64,000 nucleotides of DNA from JAFDVJ01 sp964487505 (GCA_964487505.1 CAZARD010000009.1:1-64000); one strand, 5' to 3'. Counted from the stretch's first letter, positions 25,414 through 34,945 are shown. Translations and numbers: made by a program. Notes: generated by a model from the sequence alone, not told the origin.

Positions 25414-27780
25414 TTGAGACCGCTGAACCGCAAACTCGTCCGGGATCTCTGGCGCCTCCGCGGCCAGGTGGTCGCGGTGATCGCCGTCGTCGCCTGCGGC
25501 GTCGCGGTCTTCGTCGCGATGCGGGGAAACCACAATTCGCTGATCGAATCTCAGAATCTGACCTACGACCGGTATCGGTTCGCGCATATCTTCGTTCAGG
25601 TGAAACGGGCGCCGGCGCACGCCGCGGAACGGATCGCGGCGCTCGACGGCGTCGCCGCGGTCGAAACGAGGATCGTCCGCGACGTCACGCTCGACATCGC
25701 CGGGCTCGACGAGCCCGCGACCGGCCGGCTGGTATCGATCCCGGCGACCGATTCCGACACTCTGAACGACGTCTTCATCAAACGCGGCCGGTACATCGAG
25801 AAGGATCGGCTGGACGAGGTGATCGCGAGCGACGCGTTTGCCGAATCGAACGGCCTCGAGCCAGGCGACGGGATCTCGGCGGTCATCAACGGAAGGCTCC
25901 AGAAACTGCGGATCGCGGGCATCGCGCTGTCGCCGGAATACGTCTACGCGATCCGCGGCAGCGAGATATTTCCGGACAGCAAGCGGTTCGGCGTGCTTTG
26001 GATGAACCGCGACGCGCTTGAGCACATCTTCGATATGGACGGCGCCTTCAACGACCTCAGCCTGAGACTCGCCCCGGGCGCCGACGAGGCCGACGTCATC
26101 GCGCGGGTCGACGAGGTCCTCGACGCCTACGGCGGCCAGGGCGCGTACGGACGATCGAGCCAGCCGTCGAACGAGTACCTGACCAACGAGATCGCGGAAC
26201 TCAATAGTTCGGGGATCTTCATTCCGACGATCTTCCTCGGCGTCACCGCGTTTCTGCTGAACCTGGTGCTGACGCGTTTCGTCGCCATCGAGCGTGAGCA
26301 GATCGCCGTCCTCAAGGCCTTCGGGTACCGGAACGGCGCGATCGGTTGGCATTATCTGAAGTTCGCATTTCTGACGATCCTCGTCGGATGCGTGATCGGC
26401 GTCGCGGGCGGCGTCTGGATCGGATCGGCGATCACCGAACTGTACGCGGAGTTCTTCCGATTTCCGGTGGCGCGCTTCGAAATGACGCTCGGCATCGTCG
26501 TCTCATCGATCGCGGTCAGTTTCGCCTCGGGACTGCTCGGCGCGCTGAGCGCCGTTCGCCGCGCCGTGGGCCTCGCGCCGGCCGAGGCGATGCGTCCCGA
26601 GCCCCCGGTGCGCTTTCGCGCCGGATTTATCGAACGCTTCGGGATGAAGCGGCTCCTGTCCCCCGAAACGAGGATCATCGTGCGGAACATCTCGCGACGG
26701 CCCATCAAGGCGGCGCTCACCGTTTTCGGTATCTCGCTTTCGGTGATGATGCTCGTCGTGAGCTTCTTTATGTACTTCGACGCGCTGTCCGATATAATTT
26801 TCGTCCAGTTCCGGCTGGTTCAGCGCGAGGACGTTTCGGTTTATTTCAACGAGCCGCAGCCCGCAACGGCCCGTTACGATCTCGAGGCGCTCGACGGGGT
26901 TCTCCGTGTCGAGCCGTTCCGCTTCGTTCCGGCGCGGGTCAGGAACGGGAATTATTCACGGCGGATGGCCGTCGTCGGCCTTGAAAGATCGGGAGATCTT
27001 CGGCGGTTGGTCGGGCGCGGACGCGAAAACGTGGAAATTCCGGACGAAGGCGTCGTGATGACGACGAAACTCGCCGAGATACTCCACGTCGCCCCGGGCG
27101 AGAGCGTGACGCTCGAGATACTCGAGGGTGAACGGCCGACGAAAAAGGTCGCCGTCGCCGGGCTGATCGATGAACTGATCGGGCTTTCGGTATACATCGA
27201 GAAATCCGAGCTCAACTCGCTGCTCAACGAACAGGGAGCGATGTCGGGGGCCTATCTTGCGGTCGATCCGTTCAAACGGACCGCGCTGTACCTGAAGCTC
27301 AAAAAGACCCCGAACGTCGCCGCCGTCGGGATACCGCAAAGCGCGCTGGAGAACTTCAACGCGACGATCTCGAGGACGATGTACACCTCGATGTCGTTCA
27401 TCATAGGCTTCGCTTGCGTGATCGCTGTCGGGATCATCTACAACGGCGCGCGGATCGCGCTCTCCGAACGCAGCCGCGAACTCGCCTCGCTCCGCGTGCT
27501 TGGATTCACGCGCGCCGAGATCGGCCGGATGCTGCTTGGCGAGCAGGCGATCCTGACGGCGGTCGCGATCCCTTTCGGTTGGGTCTTCGGATTCGGGCTC
27601 TGCGCATTGATCGTCAGCGCGGTCGATGCCGAACTCATCCGCCTCCCGCTTTCCGTTTCCACGAAAACCTATGTTTTCGCGATGCTTACGACCGCGACGG
27701 CGGCCGTCCTCTCGGCGCTGCTCGTGGCCTTGCGTCTGTGGCGACTCGACCTGATCGAGGCGCTTAAGGCGCGGGAGTGA
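25414..27780 (+). CDS. FtsX-type ABC transporter permease (duplicated core)
   Basis: The reading frame is open from 25369, but TTG at 25414 (MRPLNRKLVRDLWRLRGQ), six to nine bases after CGGAGG, is the best start, giving 788 residues. It has an N-terminal transmembrane helix with a MacB-like periplasmic domain, a three-helix FtsX core (IFIPTIFLGVTAFLLNLVL; LAPAEAMRPE), then a second helix-plus-domain and FtsX core (MSFIIGFACVIAVGIIY; LRLWRLDLIEALKARE). The last domain carries GVVMTTKLAEILHVAPGESV. It works with the ATPase before it and the adaptor after it. Confidence 0.9.
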   Translation: MRPLNRKLVRDLWRLRGQVVAVIAVVACGVAVFVAMRGNHNSLIESQNLTYDRYRFAHIFVQVKRAPAHAAERIAALDGVAAVETRIVRDVTLDIAGLDEPATGRLVSIPATDSDTLNDVFIKRGRYIEKDRLDEVIASDAFAESNGLEPGDGISAVINGRLQKLRIAGIALSPEYVYAIRGSEIFPDSKRFGVLWMNRDALEHIFDMDGAFNDLSLRLAPGADEADVIARVDEVLDAYGGQGAYGRSSQPSNEYLTNEIAELNSSGIFIPTIFLGVTAFLLNLVLTRFVAIEREQIAVLKAFGYRNGAIGWHYLKFAFLTILVGCVIGVAGGVWIGSAITELYAEFFRFPVARFEMTLGIVVSSIAVSFASGLLGALSAVRRAVGLAPAEAMRPEPPVRFRAGFIERFGMKRLLSPETRIIVRNISRRPIKAALTVFGISLSVMMLVVSFFMYFDALSDIIFVQFRLVQREDVSVYFNEPQPATARYDLEALDGVLRVEPFRFVPARVRNGNYSRRMAVVGLERSGDLRRLVGRGRENVEIPDEGVVMTTKLAEILHVAPGESVTLEILEGERPTKKVAVAGLIDELIGLSVYIEKSELNSLLNEQGAMSGAYLAVDPFKRTALYLKLKKTPNVAAVGIPQSALENFNATISRTMYTSMSFIIGFACVIAVGIIYNGARIALSERSRELASLRVLGFTRAEIGRMLLGEQAILTAVAIPFGWVFGFGLCALIVSAVDAELIRLPLSVSTKTYVFAMLTTATAAVLSALLVALRLWRLDLIEALKARE

Positions 27781-27784
27781 CGTT

Positions 27785-29404
27785 ATGGTCAAGCAACGGA
27801 ACATCATCTACATCGTTTTGGCAGTAGCCGCTCTCGGCGTGATCGCATACGTTATCGCGCGCCCCGAAAGGATCCAGGTCGAGACCGCCCGGGCATCGGT
27901 CGGGCCGCTGAAGGTGACCGTCGACGGCCAGGGCATGACGCGCGTCCAGGAGCGTTTCGTCGTCGCGGCGCCGGTCAACGGCCGGCTGCGGCGGATCACG
28001 CTCAAGCGCGGCGACGAGGTCCGGGCCGGCGACGCCATCGCCGGGATCGAAGCGCTTCCGCTCGCGCCGCTCGACGTCCGGCAATCGACCGAGGCAAATT
28101 CGCGGATCCGAATCGCGGAGGCCGCAAGATCGGAGGCCGACGCCAATCTGGGCCGTGTCGTCGCGGAACTTGAGCAGGCGCGGCGCGACACCGTCCGGTC
28201 CCAGAACCTGATGACGTACGGCCAGGTCTCGCGCGAGGATTACGAGCGCAAGGTGAACGCCGAGAAGACACTTAGAACGGATATCGCGGCGGCGGAAACT
28301 CGCGAAAGGGCGGCCGGGCAGAGAATCACGCAGGCCATCGCCACAAAGAAAGAGGCCGAGGCCAACATCGATCGGCTGAATGCCAACCTCGCCCAAGCGA
28401 AGCGCGATTCAAAACGCGCGGCCGAACTGATCGAGGCCGGAGTCATCGCTCGCGAAGAATTCGAACAGAAGAAACTTGCCGAGGACACGGTCCGGAAAGA
28501 GCTCGAGGCGGCGCGCTATCGTCTCGAAGCCGCCGATGCCGACATCGAGCTCGCGCGCGAGACCCGGGCCGAGGCGCAATCGAACGTCGAGCATTTGAAG
28601 GCGGATCTCGCGCAAGCCCGCCGAGAGACCGAGCGCGCGAAGAACGTTTTGACGTACGGAAAGTCGTCGACGGAGGATCTTGAACAACGCCTGATGGCCG
28701 AAAAAGCGCTCGAAAAGCAAGTCGAAGCGGCGCAATTCCGTTTGCGCGCCGTAGCCGACGAGGTCGAGCGCGCGAAGTCGGCGCTTTTGGGCGATGAAAG
28801 CGGCAGCGGCGACGTGACTCCGGTCGTGTCGCCCATCGACGGCAAGGTGCTGAGGATCGTCGAAGAGAGCGAACGGGTCGTGACCGCCGGCGCGCCGCTT
28901 GTCGAACTGAGCAACCCGGCAAACCTCGAGGTCGTTGTCGACGTACTTTCGACCGACGCGGTGAAGGTCAAGCCCGGCGACCGTGTACTGATCGGCGGCT
29001 GGGGCGAAAAACTCGAGGTCGAGGGCCGTGTGCGGCTTATCGAACCGGCCGCGTTCACCAAGATCTCGTCGCTCGGGATCGAGGAGCAGCGCGTCAATCT
29101 GGTGGTCGATTTTCTCGAGCGGCCCGGAAATCTCGGCGACGGATTCCGCGTCGAAACGAAGGTCGTCGTCTGGTCGGCGGAATCGGTGCTGAAGATACCG
29201 TCGAGCGCGCTCTTCAGAAGCGGCGAGGACTGGGCCGTGTATGCGGCGGTCGGCGGGCGCGCCCGTTTGCGTCCAGTCACGGCCGGCAACCGGAACCCGG
29301 ACGAGACGGAGATCGTGAGCGGGCTGCAGGAATCGGACGAAGTGGTGCTTCATCCGTCGAACGATCTCGTCGATGGAGCCTATCTGTCGCCTACTTCGCG
29401 TTAG
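27785..29404 (+). CDS. HlyD-family adaptor with three tandem coiled-coil hairpins
   Basis: 539 residues: an N-terminal anchor (IIYIVLAVAALGVIAYVIA), a lipoyl half (VNGRLRRITLKRGDEVRAGD), a long coiled coil from about 95 to 335, then the second lipoyl half (VSPIDGKVLRIVEESERVV) and beta-barrel domain. The coiled coil has three repeated turn units: NLMTYGQVSREDYERK, ELIEAGVIAREEFEQK and NVLTYGKSSTEDLEQR. The usual adaptor has one hairpin, so the periplasmic arm may be unusually long or folded into a bundle. It is encoded four bases after the permease stop. Confidence 0.9.
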   Translation: MVKQRNIIYIVLAVAALGVIAYVIARPERIQVETARASVGPLKVTVDGQGMTRVQERFVVAAPVNGRLRRITLKRGDEVRAGDAIAGIEALPLAPLDVRQSTEANSRIRIAEAARSEADANLGRVVAELEQARRDTVRSQNLMTYGQVSREDYERKVNAEKTLRTDIAAAETRERAAGQRITQAIATKKEAEANIDRLNANLAQAKRDSKRAAELIEAGVIAREEFEQKKLAEDTVRKELEAARYRLEAADADIELARETRAEAQSNVEHLKADLAQARRETERAKNVLTYGKSSTEDLEQRLMAEKALEKQVEAAQFRLRAVADEVERAKSALLGDESGSGDVTPVVSPIDGKVLRIVEESERVVTAGAPLVELSNPANLEVVVDVLSTDAVKVKPGDRVLIGGWGEKLEVEGRVRLIEPAAFTKISSLGIEEQRVNLVVDFLERPGNLGDGFRVETKVVVWSAESVLKIPSSALFRSGEDWAVYAAVGGRARLRPVTAGNRNPDETEIVSGLQESDEVVLHPSNDLVDGAYLSPTSR

Positions 29405-29632
29405 TGACGTGCGAGCGGCGAAACGGGCGCCCGGCGGTTCGAACCAAATCACTGCCCAGGCCCTGACGCTCGTCTTCGCGGCGAATCGAGAACTTACAGG
29501 TATCGCGTTGCCCGATCTGGCGGGGCTCGGATTTCTGTCGGTCTTCACGAATTCCCCGAATAGAAAGATACTCTTTGATCGACGGCATCGGACATCGCTG
29601 ACAAGACCTGCGTTGAAGGCTATCATCGAGTT

Positions 29633-30091
29633 ATGTTCGTTGTTCGCGCGTTCGCGGTTTGGCTCCTGATAATCACGGCCGAAAGCATTCACGGCGCATT
29701 GCGTCAGGCTTTCGTCGCTCCGGTGATCGGCGATTTCAACTCAAGGAGAATAGCGTTCTTTGTCGGACTCTTGCTGATCTTCGCGCTGGCGTCGGTCACG
29801 GTGCGATGGCTGGCGGCGCCTGATCGCCGCGCGCTTTATCTCGCCGGCCTGCTCTGGATGGTCCTTACGGCGTGCTTTGAGATCGGGCTCGGGCGGTTCG
29901 TTCTGGGTCTCGGCTGGGAAAGGATTCTCGAAGACTACGACGTCCGACGCGGCGGCCTGATGGGGTTCGGGATGGTCTTTCTTCTTTTCGCGCCGACGCT
30001 CGCCGCCGCGGTTCGCAACGTTCGGCCCGCGCGCCGACCCCGCACACCAACCGAGGGACGGAAATCAGAAGAGGCTCGGCTGGACCGGTAA
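29633..30091 (+). CDS. Four-helix membrane protein
   Basis: 152 residues with hydrophobic helices VVRAFAVWLLIITAESIHG, IAFFVGLLLIFALASVTV, ALYLAGLLWMVLTACFEI and GGLMGFGMVFLLFAPTLAA, and a basic tail. The family is not recognised. Its last 27 bp overlap the 3' end of the convergent radical SAM gene. The 228 bp before it (29405-29632) contain no visible feature. Confidence 0.7.
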   Translation: MFVVRAFAVWLLIITAESIHGALRQAFVAPVIGDFNSRRIAFFVGLLLIFALASVTVRWLAAPDRRALYLAGLLWMVLTACFEIGLGRFVLGLGWERILEDYDVRRGGLMGFGMVFLLFAPTLAAAVRNVRPARRPRTPTEGRKSEEARLDR

Positions 30092-31084
30092 GGTTTCCGG
30101 CGCCGGAACTTCGCCTCCCGCCGGGTATTCGGTGTCGCGGCCTGCGAAGCCGAGGCGCTTGAAGTGCAGATCGAAGAGCTTCGTCGCGATCGTCCATTTT
30201 TCCGTTCTGCCCCGATCGCGTTCCTTGTAGGTCTTGTGACGGAGAGTGCCGCCGCGTTCGCGCCGGATCTGGCGCAGGATCTTCGCGGCTTTCGCAGGCG
30301 AGAGTTTTTCGTGCAGGCGTTTGACGAAGTAATCCTCGATCGAGTCGGTATCGAAATGGACCATCGACATAAACGCGCGGCTCGCGCCCGCATCCCGCGC
30401 CCTCTCGAGAATACCCGGGATGTCGTCCTCGTTGTAACCGGGAATGATCGGAGCGACGGCGATGCCGGTCTTGATCCCAGCCTCGGAAAGCCGTTTCATC
30501 GCCGCGAAACGGACCTCGGGCACGGGCGTGTAAAGTTCGAACGGATTCGATTTCCCCTTTGTCAGGAACGGGATCGAGAAGAATACCGTGCATTTGAGTT
30601 TCGAAAGAACGTCGATGTCGCGCGTCACTAGCGGAGATTTCGTGATCACCGCGACCGGAAACCTGAATTCCTCGCAAACCTGCAAACAGCGGCGCGTGAG
30701 CTCGTACGATGCCTCGAGCGGCAGGTACGGATCGGTCGCGAACGAGAAATCGAGATGGTTGATCTTGTCCCGCGTCTTGCGCAGCTCGCGCCGAAGCACG
30801 TCCGGCGCGTTCACCTTGACGACGATCTTGGTCTCGAAATCCGTCCCGGCGCCGTATCCGAGATACTCGTGGTACTGACGGGCGAAGCAGTAGGTGCAGG
30901 CGTGGATGCATCCGCGGTAGCAGTTGACCGTGAACCGATGCCCGAAGTCGGACGAGAAGGCCTTGGTGATGATCTTGCGCGTCGCGGTCTCTTCGAAGAT
31001 CTCGAGTTTCGCCGGCGGCGGCTCGCCGATGTACTCCGCCGAGTATTTCAGGTAGGGATTCGGCGGATTGGCGACGTGTTTCAT
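30065..31084 (-). CDS. PA0069-type radical SAM protein
   Basis: ATG at 31084 gives 339 residues; the open frame extends 36 codons further upstream without conserved sequence. VNCYRGCIHACTYCFAR contains the CxxxCxxC cluster motif, followed by YLGYGAGTDFETKIVVK and AVITKSPLVTRDIDVL, the pattern of the spore-photoproduct-lyase-like PA0069/Rv2578c group. A late cytoplasmic domain ends VQPSLF. These proteins bind a [4Fe-4S] cluster and S-adenosylmethionine; a DNA repair role is suggested by relatives but unproven. Confidence 0.87.
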   Translation of the reverse strand: MKHVANPPNPYLKYSAEYIGEPPPAKLEIFEETATRKIITKAFSSDFGHRFTVNCYRGCIHACTYCFARQYHEYLGYGAGTDFETKIVVKVNAPDVLRRELRKTRDKINHLDFSFATDPYLPLEASYELTRRCLQVCEEFRFPVAVITKSPLVTRDIDVLSKLKCTVFFSIPFLTKGKSNPFELYTPVPEVRFAAMKRLSEAGIKTGIAVAPIIPGYNEDDIPGILERARDAGASRAFMSMVHFDTDSIEDYFVKRLHEKLSPAKAAKILRQIRRERGGTLRHKTYKERDRGRTEKWTIATKLFDLHFKRLGFAGRDTEYPAGGEVPAPETLPVQPSLF

Positions 31085-31474
31085 AGATGCAACAATACCG
31101 AAATCAATGGCCGAGAGCAAGGACGGGACATTTGCGATTGCGATCGGAGCGCGAACGGGCCAGATGAGAATCTCGGATTGCATTCGCGACAAGAACCGGA
31201 AATCAAGAGCGTTGCCAAAACCAAATCCCGCTCGTTGCGTTTTCTTGTCTTCCCGTGGATAATCGCCCTATTCCACGCAGTTTGTTGTTCACGATATTTC
31301 AGAGAGCTGTCATTGAAGCTATCCTCGGCGTTGTCCTCAGTCCACGGTCTGTCGGGAACGCGCGGATGATAATGACCCGGATCTTGATCCTTTCCCGTTA
31401 GATTTCGTTAACGGGACAAACGCTGGACGATCCGCAAAATCGGCAATACTGCGGAATTCGATCAAGGAGAGATT
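31085..31474. other. Divergent non-coding region
   Basis: The 390 bp between two divergent genes contain one clear structure, CCCGTTA/TAACGGG (31395-31414), a potential operator or leader hairpin. The last 20 bases hold AAGGAGAGATT, the ribosome-binding site of the next gene. No convincing ORF is present. Confidence 0.5.
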
Positions 31475-32347
31475 ATGAGAAAGTTTCAATTCAAGAGCGC
31501 GGCGCTGCTGCTGGCCGTGTGCGCGTTCCTGTGCGCGACGGCGAGCGCTCAATCGGGAGCGAAGAACGAGATCGAGGCGATCGGAAAGATAATCTCGATC
31601 GACCCGATCAAGGGCGACGTTACGATCCGAATGGAGTTCTTCCCTCACGGAAGTTTCGAGAAAGAGGACGGCACGCTCGCGAAGACGATCAAGTTCGACA
31701 CCTTCAGTTCAAACGGAAAGCAAGAAATAACCTTCGACAAGGGCAAGCGCATCTCGCCGACCGAGATCGTGCTGAATATGTATGACGGCGTGGTCGAGGA
31801 TTATCCGTTCGATACGCACAAAGCGAACCTGGTGATGTTCTTCACGGTCAAGCCGGACAAGCCCGCGGACAAGCCGAAAGAGGCCGCCCCGACCGAGGGT
31901 GAAAAGAAACCGGAAGAAGCCGTCGAAGAGACCGAGGTCGAGGTTCCTTTCACGCTGACGTTCGCGCCGACGATGCCGGGTTACACGATCACGACCGCCA
32001 AAAGCAAGGACAGCGACGAAACGTTCATCGATCTTGAGATGACGATCGTCCGTTCGGGAATGGTCAAGATATTCTCGGTTTTTGTTTCGCTGCTGATGAT
32101 CCTCGTGACGATCGCCGTCGTGGTCTTTACCGGAACCGTGGTTCTCAAGGACCGCAAGGTCGAGATCGCGATGATGTCGTTCATAGGCACGTTGCTGTTC
32201 GCGTTCGTCGCGGTCAGGAACAGCCAGCCCGCCGTTCCGCCGGTCGGAATCCTTACGGATTATCTTTCGTTCTTCTGGGCCGAGGCCGTCCTCGCGATCT
32301 GCCTTCTGACGATGATCTTCACCTGGGTAATGCGGCCGAACAAGTGA
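31475..32347 (+). CDS. DUF4436-like membrane protein with signal peptide
   Basis: 290 residues; signal peptide (ALLLAVCAFLCATASAQ), a beta-rich exported domain with DGVVEDYPFDTHKANLVMFF (the YPFDxH hallmark of DUF4436), an acidic Pro/Glu linker (KPEEAVEETEVEVPF) and three C-terminal helices (FSVFVSLLMILVTIAVVVF; MMSFIGTLLFAFVAV; AVLAICLLTMIFTWVM). Strong AAGGAGA ribosome-binding site. The function is unknown. Confidence 0.8.
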   Translation: MRKFQFKSAALLLAVCAFLCATASAQSGAKNEIEAIGKIISIDPIKGDVTIRMEFFPHGSFEKEDGTLAKTIKFDTFSSNGKQEITFDKGKRISPTEIVLNMYDGVVEDYPFDTHKANLVMFFTVKPDKPADKPKEAAPTEGEKKPEEAVEETEVEVPFTLTFAPTMPGYTITTAKSKDSDETFIDLEMTIVRSGMVKIFSVFVSLLMILVTIAVVVFTGTVVLKDRKVEIAMMSFIGTLLFAFVAVRNSQPAVPPVGILTDYLSFFWAEAVLAICLLTMIFTWVMRPNK

Positions 32348-32486
32348 TTCTACGAAGGGTCACCGTTTGTAAAGTTTGGCGGGCCGTGACCCTCGCCATT
32401 CACGATTCTCGTTTACGGGATTGAAAAAAAACAACAACTCGACGTCGCGGCCGTAAGTTCGCGACACAAATAAGGAGAAGATCATA

Positions 32487-33197
32487 ATGAGGAGAATTAT
32501 TGCGATTCTGGCCGCAACGGCCCTTGGACTATTGGCGATCGGTTGCGGCGGCAAGACGACCCCGGCAAATAACACGGCGAACAACACGTCGAAGCCCGCG
32601 AACTCGTCGAACTCGAACGCGAGCAACACGGCCGCGTCGACGAAGAAGTCGGAAAAGGAGACGTTGAAAGACGAAAAGAAACCTGAAGGCAAGGGCAAGT
32701 CGGCAAAAGAGGTCAAGGTTCCTGAAGATTGGGTCTATGTTTACGATGAAAACAAGGGATACGGCTTCTCGGTCCCGGCGGGTTCGAACGGCGGATCCGA
32801 ATCGTCAGGCGGCGTCGATGTATTCGTCGCGACGACCCCCGCTCCTTCCGAGGTCGTGATTTATGTCCTCGCGTACAAGAACAAAAAACTCACCAAGGAA
32901 GATCTGCTGAACGACGCCGTCAAGTTCCTCGAAGGATTGGAGCAGACGGTCACCGCCGGAAAACTGACTGCCGAATCGGGAATCTATTCACTCGCCGAAG
33001 CGACGATGACCGGAAAAGACGGTTCGAAATCGAAGGCGAAGATTCTGGTCGGAACCGACATCACCGACAACTATGTAATGGTCGTCGGCACCGACGAGAG
33101 CAAGTTCGCGGCGAACGAGAAGATCATCGACGAGATCTGGGGCAGTTTCGAGATCTGGAGCGGCGGCGCGTCAACTGACGAGGACGACGCGAAATAG
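32487..33197 (+). CDS. Lipoprotein with Asn/Ser/Thr-rich linker
   Basis: 236 residues: lipobox LAIGC after a short leader, a 50-residue low-complexity linker rich in N, S, T and K, and a folded domain (EDWVYVYDENKGYGFSVPAG ... EVVIYVLAYKNKKLTKEDL) resembling PsbP/DUF-type exported domains. AAGGAGAAG precedes the ATG. A hairpin follows at 33208-33239. The function is unknown. Confidence 0.78.
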   Translation: MRRIIAILAATALGLLAIGCGGKTTPANNTANNTSKPANSSNSNASNTAASTKKSEKETLKDEKKPEGKGKSAKEVKVPEDWVYVYDENKGYGFSVPAGSNGGSESSGGVDVFVATTPAPSEVVIYVLAYKNKKLTKEDLLNDAVKFLEGLEQTVTAGKLTAESGIYSLAEATMTGKDGSKSKAKILVGTDITDNYVMVVGTDESKFAANEKIIDEIWGSFEIWSGGASTDEDDAK

Positions 33198-33207
33198 GAT
33201 CCCGTCG

Positions 33208-33239
33208 GGTCTTCGGTGAGTTCCGGCTCGCCGAAGACC
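33208..33239 (+). terminator. Hairpin after the lipoprotein gene
   Basis: GGTCTTCGG (33208-33216) and CCGAAGACC (33231-33239) form a perfect 9-bp stem just after the stop codon. There is no T-run, so it may be a Rho-dependent or mRNA-stabilising structure. Confidence 0.5.
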
Positions 33240-33289
33240 GGCGCTGATCGATGATGTTGGTTGGGCCGATTTTGACGGACTGCCGATGA

Positions 33290-33386
33290 CGTTTGGCGCG
33301 TTGCCTTTGTAAGCTGGCGCCAAACGGCTATTATGTTTCTATGCGCTCAATCCGGTTTGCGGCGGGTCTTTGCCCGGCAACCGGAT
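33290..33386 (+). promoter_or_regulatory. Two inverted repeats in the leader of the next lipoprotein gene
   Basis: GTTTGGCGC/GCGCCAAAC (about 33291-33327) and AATCCGGTT/AACCGGATT (about 33348-33386, with an inner GGGTC-TTT-GCCC stem) lie in the 229-bp leader before the ATG at 33427. They could be a structured 5' leader. No known riboswitch is recognised. Confidence 0.4.
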
Positions 33387-33426
33387 TTGTGGCAATTGTA
33401 CTTAGCTAAAAGAATCAGGAGAATTT

Positions 33427-33996
33427 ATGAAGACATTGAAAATGGTTTTGGGAGTCTCGATCGTCCTTGCGGTCGGGCTTATGGGAATTGGTTGCAACGC
33501 TCAGTTGGGCGAAGCGAACAAGCTCGTTGACGAAGCTAACGCAGCGATCAAGAAGAGCAACGACACGGCGAGCAAGACGTCCGGTTTGATCAAGGATCTC
33601 TTCGGCGAGAACCTCTCGAAGGTCGAGGATTTTGAAGAATACAAGACGACGAACAAGTCGAAGATCGACGAATTGCTGAAGCTCCTCGAAGGATCGGCCA
33701 AGGATCTGAGCGATGCCGGCGGCAAGTTCGAAGCGGCTTCGAAGCTCGGTGTTTCGGCGAAATTCAAGGAATACCTCAGCCTGAAGGGCCAGGAGATCAA
33801 GAAGCGCAGCGATCTTGACAAGGCCACGCAGGACTTCGTCAAGGCGTTCCAGGCCGAAAACGACGGCGACAAGATCAGCACGCTCATCGGCGATTACAAC
33901 AAGAAGTCGACCGATATGTCGAAAGAAGCTGAAGACCTGATGAAGAAAGCGGACCAGATCGTCAAGGACAACCCGAGCGAGTTCAAGTCGAACTAG
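33427..33996 (+). CDS. Helical lipoprotein
   Basis: 189 residues: lipobox LMGIGC, then an almost entirely helical, lysine- and glutamate-rich mature domain (KSNDTASKTSGLIKDLF; EEYKTTNKSKIDELLKLLEG; QDFVKAFQAENDGDKISTL). AGGAGAATTT precedes the ATG. Possibly an envelope spacer; the family is not recognised. It is followed by an intrinsic terminator. Confidence 0.8.
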   Translation: MKTLKMVLGVSIVLAVGLMGIGCNAQLGEANKLVDEANAAIKKSNDTASKTSGLIKDLFGENLSKVEDFEEYKTTNKSKIDELLKLLEGSAKDLSDAGGKFEAASKLGVSAKFKEYLSLKGQEIKKRSDLDKATQDFVKAFQAENDGDKISTLIGDYNKKSTDMSKEAEDLMKKADQIVKDNPSEFKSN

Positions 33997-34020
33997 TTTC
34001 GCGGTCAACCGATCGGAGAA

Positions 34021-34050
34021 AGGCGCGGCCGTTTCGGCCCGCCTTTTTTT
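34021..34050 (+). terminator. Intrinsic terminator
   Basis: GGCGCGGCCG and CGGCCCGCC form a G/C-rich stem with one mismatch and a TTT loop, followed by seven T. It closes the lipoprotein gene ending at 33996. Confidence 0.85.
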
Positions 34051-34054
34051 CCGG

Positions 34055-34945
34055 TCTACATTGCCCGTCTTGATTCCGGAAATTATCGGAAGAAAGAACG
34101 TGCCGTAGAAAGGGATATTCCCCGAACCCTGGTAGTTCGTATAGCTTCCATATTCCCATTTCGCCTGGGTGAAAAACGCCCAGGTCGAGAAAGTTGCGGT
34201 TGAAGGATCGTGCGCCGTCCAACCGCCTATCTCGTTGTCGTGGAGGAAGCACCCTTCGCCAACGCAGTCCTTGACCAACTGCCAGTCATCCGAGAGACCG
34301 TTCTTGCTCGCGTCTCCGTCATCATACGTGAACTTGCGGGTTTCTTCGTCGAACCATTTGTATCGCTTGGTCTTGGAATTGTAATACCAGATGAGACTGT
34401 CGGGGTCAGTGACCGTGACGGGCTTGTTGCCTACATAGCTAAACCGATCAAACGTTTGCGGATTCGCGCTCTTGCCCGACGCCAGCAGCGGGTCGACGGC
34501 GGTGAACCGGCCGTGGCGGTTTTCGTACATTCTGGCTTCGGCGAAGTCCAATCCCGTTTCTTCGTCTTTCTGATAGCCGGTGAATTTCTGTTTGACGTTG
34601 TCGTCGGTTGGCTGATAGGCAGCGATTGAGGCTCGGGCACCGATGTTAGTTAGGGGTGATCTCTTCGCCGAACGGTTTGAAATCACGGCGGGAGATGACG
34701 TTGCCCTGGCTGTCGGTGATCACTCTTGGCGATCCCAACATGTCGGTTGCCGTGTAACGGGTCGTCGGATTTTGCGGCGGCGCGGCGGTCGTGTATTCGG
34801 CGACGAGCTTTCCGGCCGAATAGACAAAGACGGTCGTGTCCTGAAGCGCTCCGTTGGCGTCGTAGGTCCGTTTTCTTACCCGCTGGCCCTCGCCGTTGTA
34901 GTCATATTCGCCGACGAGCTTTCCGGCCCGAAAAAGCAGTAATAC
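34055..34945 (-). pseudogene. RHS-repeat core remnant with 4-bp duplication frameshift
   Basis: The minus strand encodes RHS core motifs: YNGEGQRVRKRTYDANG, VYSAGKLVAEY, TDMLGSPRVITDSQGN, RRDFKPFGEEITPN, then KQKFTGYQKDEETGLDFAEA and RFTAVDPLLA. The two parts are in different frames: where the core should read ITPNIGAR the DNA has TAAC twice, which adds four bases and creates a stop. The 5' part of the gene is missing (homology begins abruptly at about 34945) and the 3' part runs without a stop into the terminator region. It is a fragment of a polymorphic-toxin type protein. Confidence 0.85.

Noticed and set aside
33290..33305. Third sigma-54 promoter (TTTGGCGCGTTGCC)
   Set aside because: The -12 GC is at the wrong distance from the -24 GG, so the spacing rule fails.
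33415..34686. Single minus-strand ORF joining RHS sequence to antisense of the lipoprotein gene
   Set aside because: Only the first part (to about 34055) has RHS motifs. The rest is antisense to a lipoprotein with its own signals and terminator.
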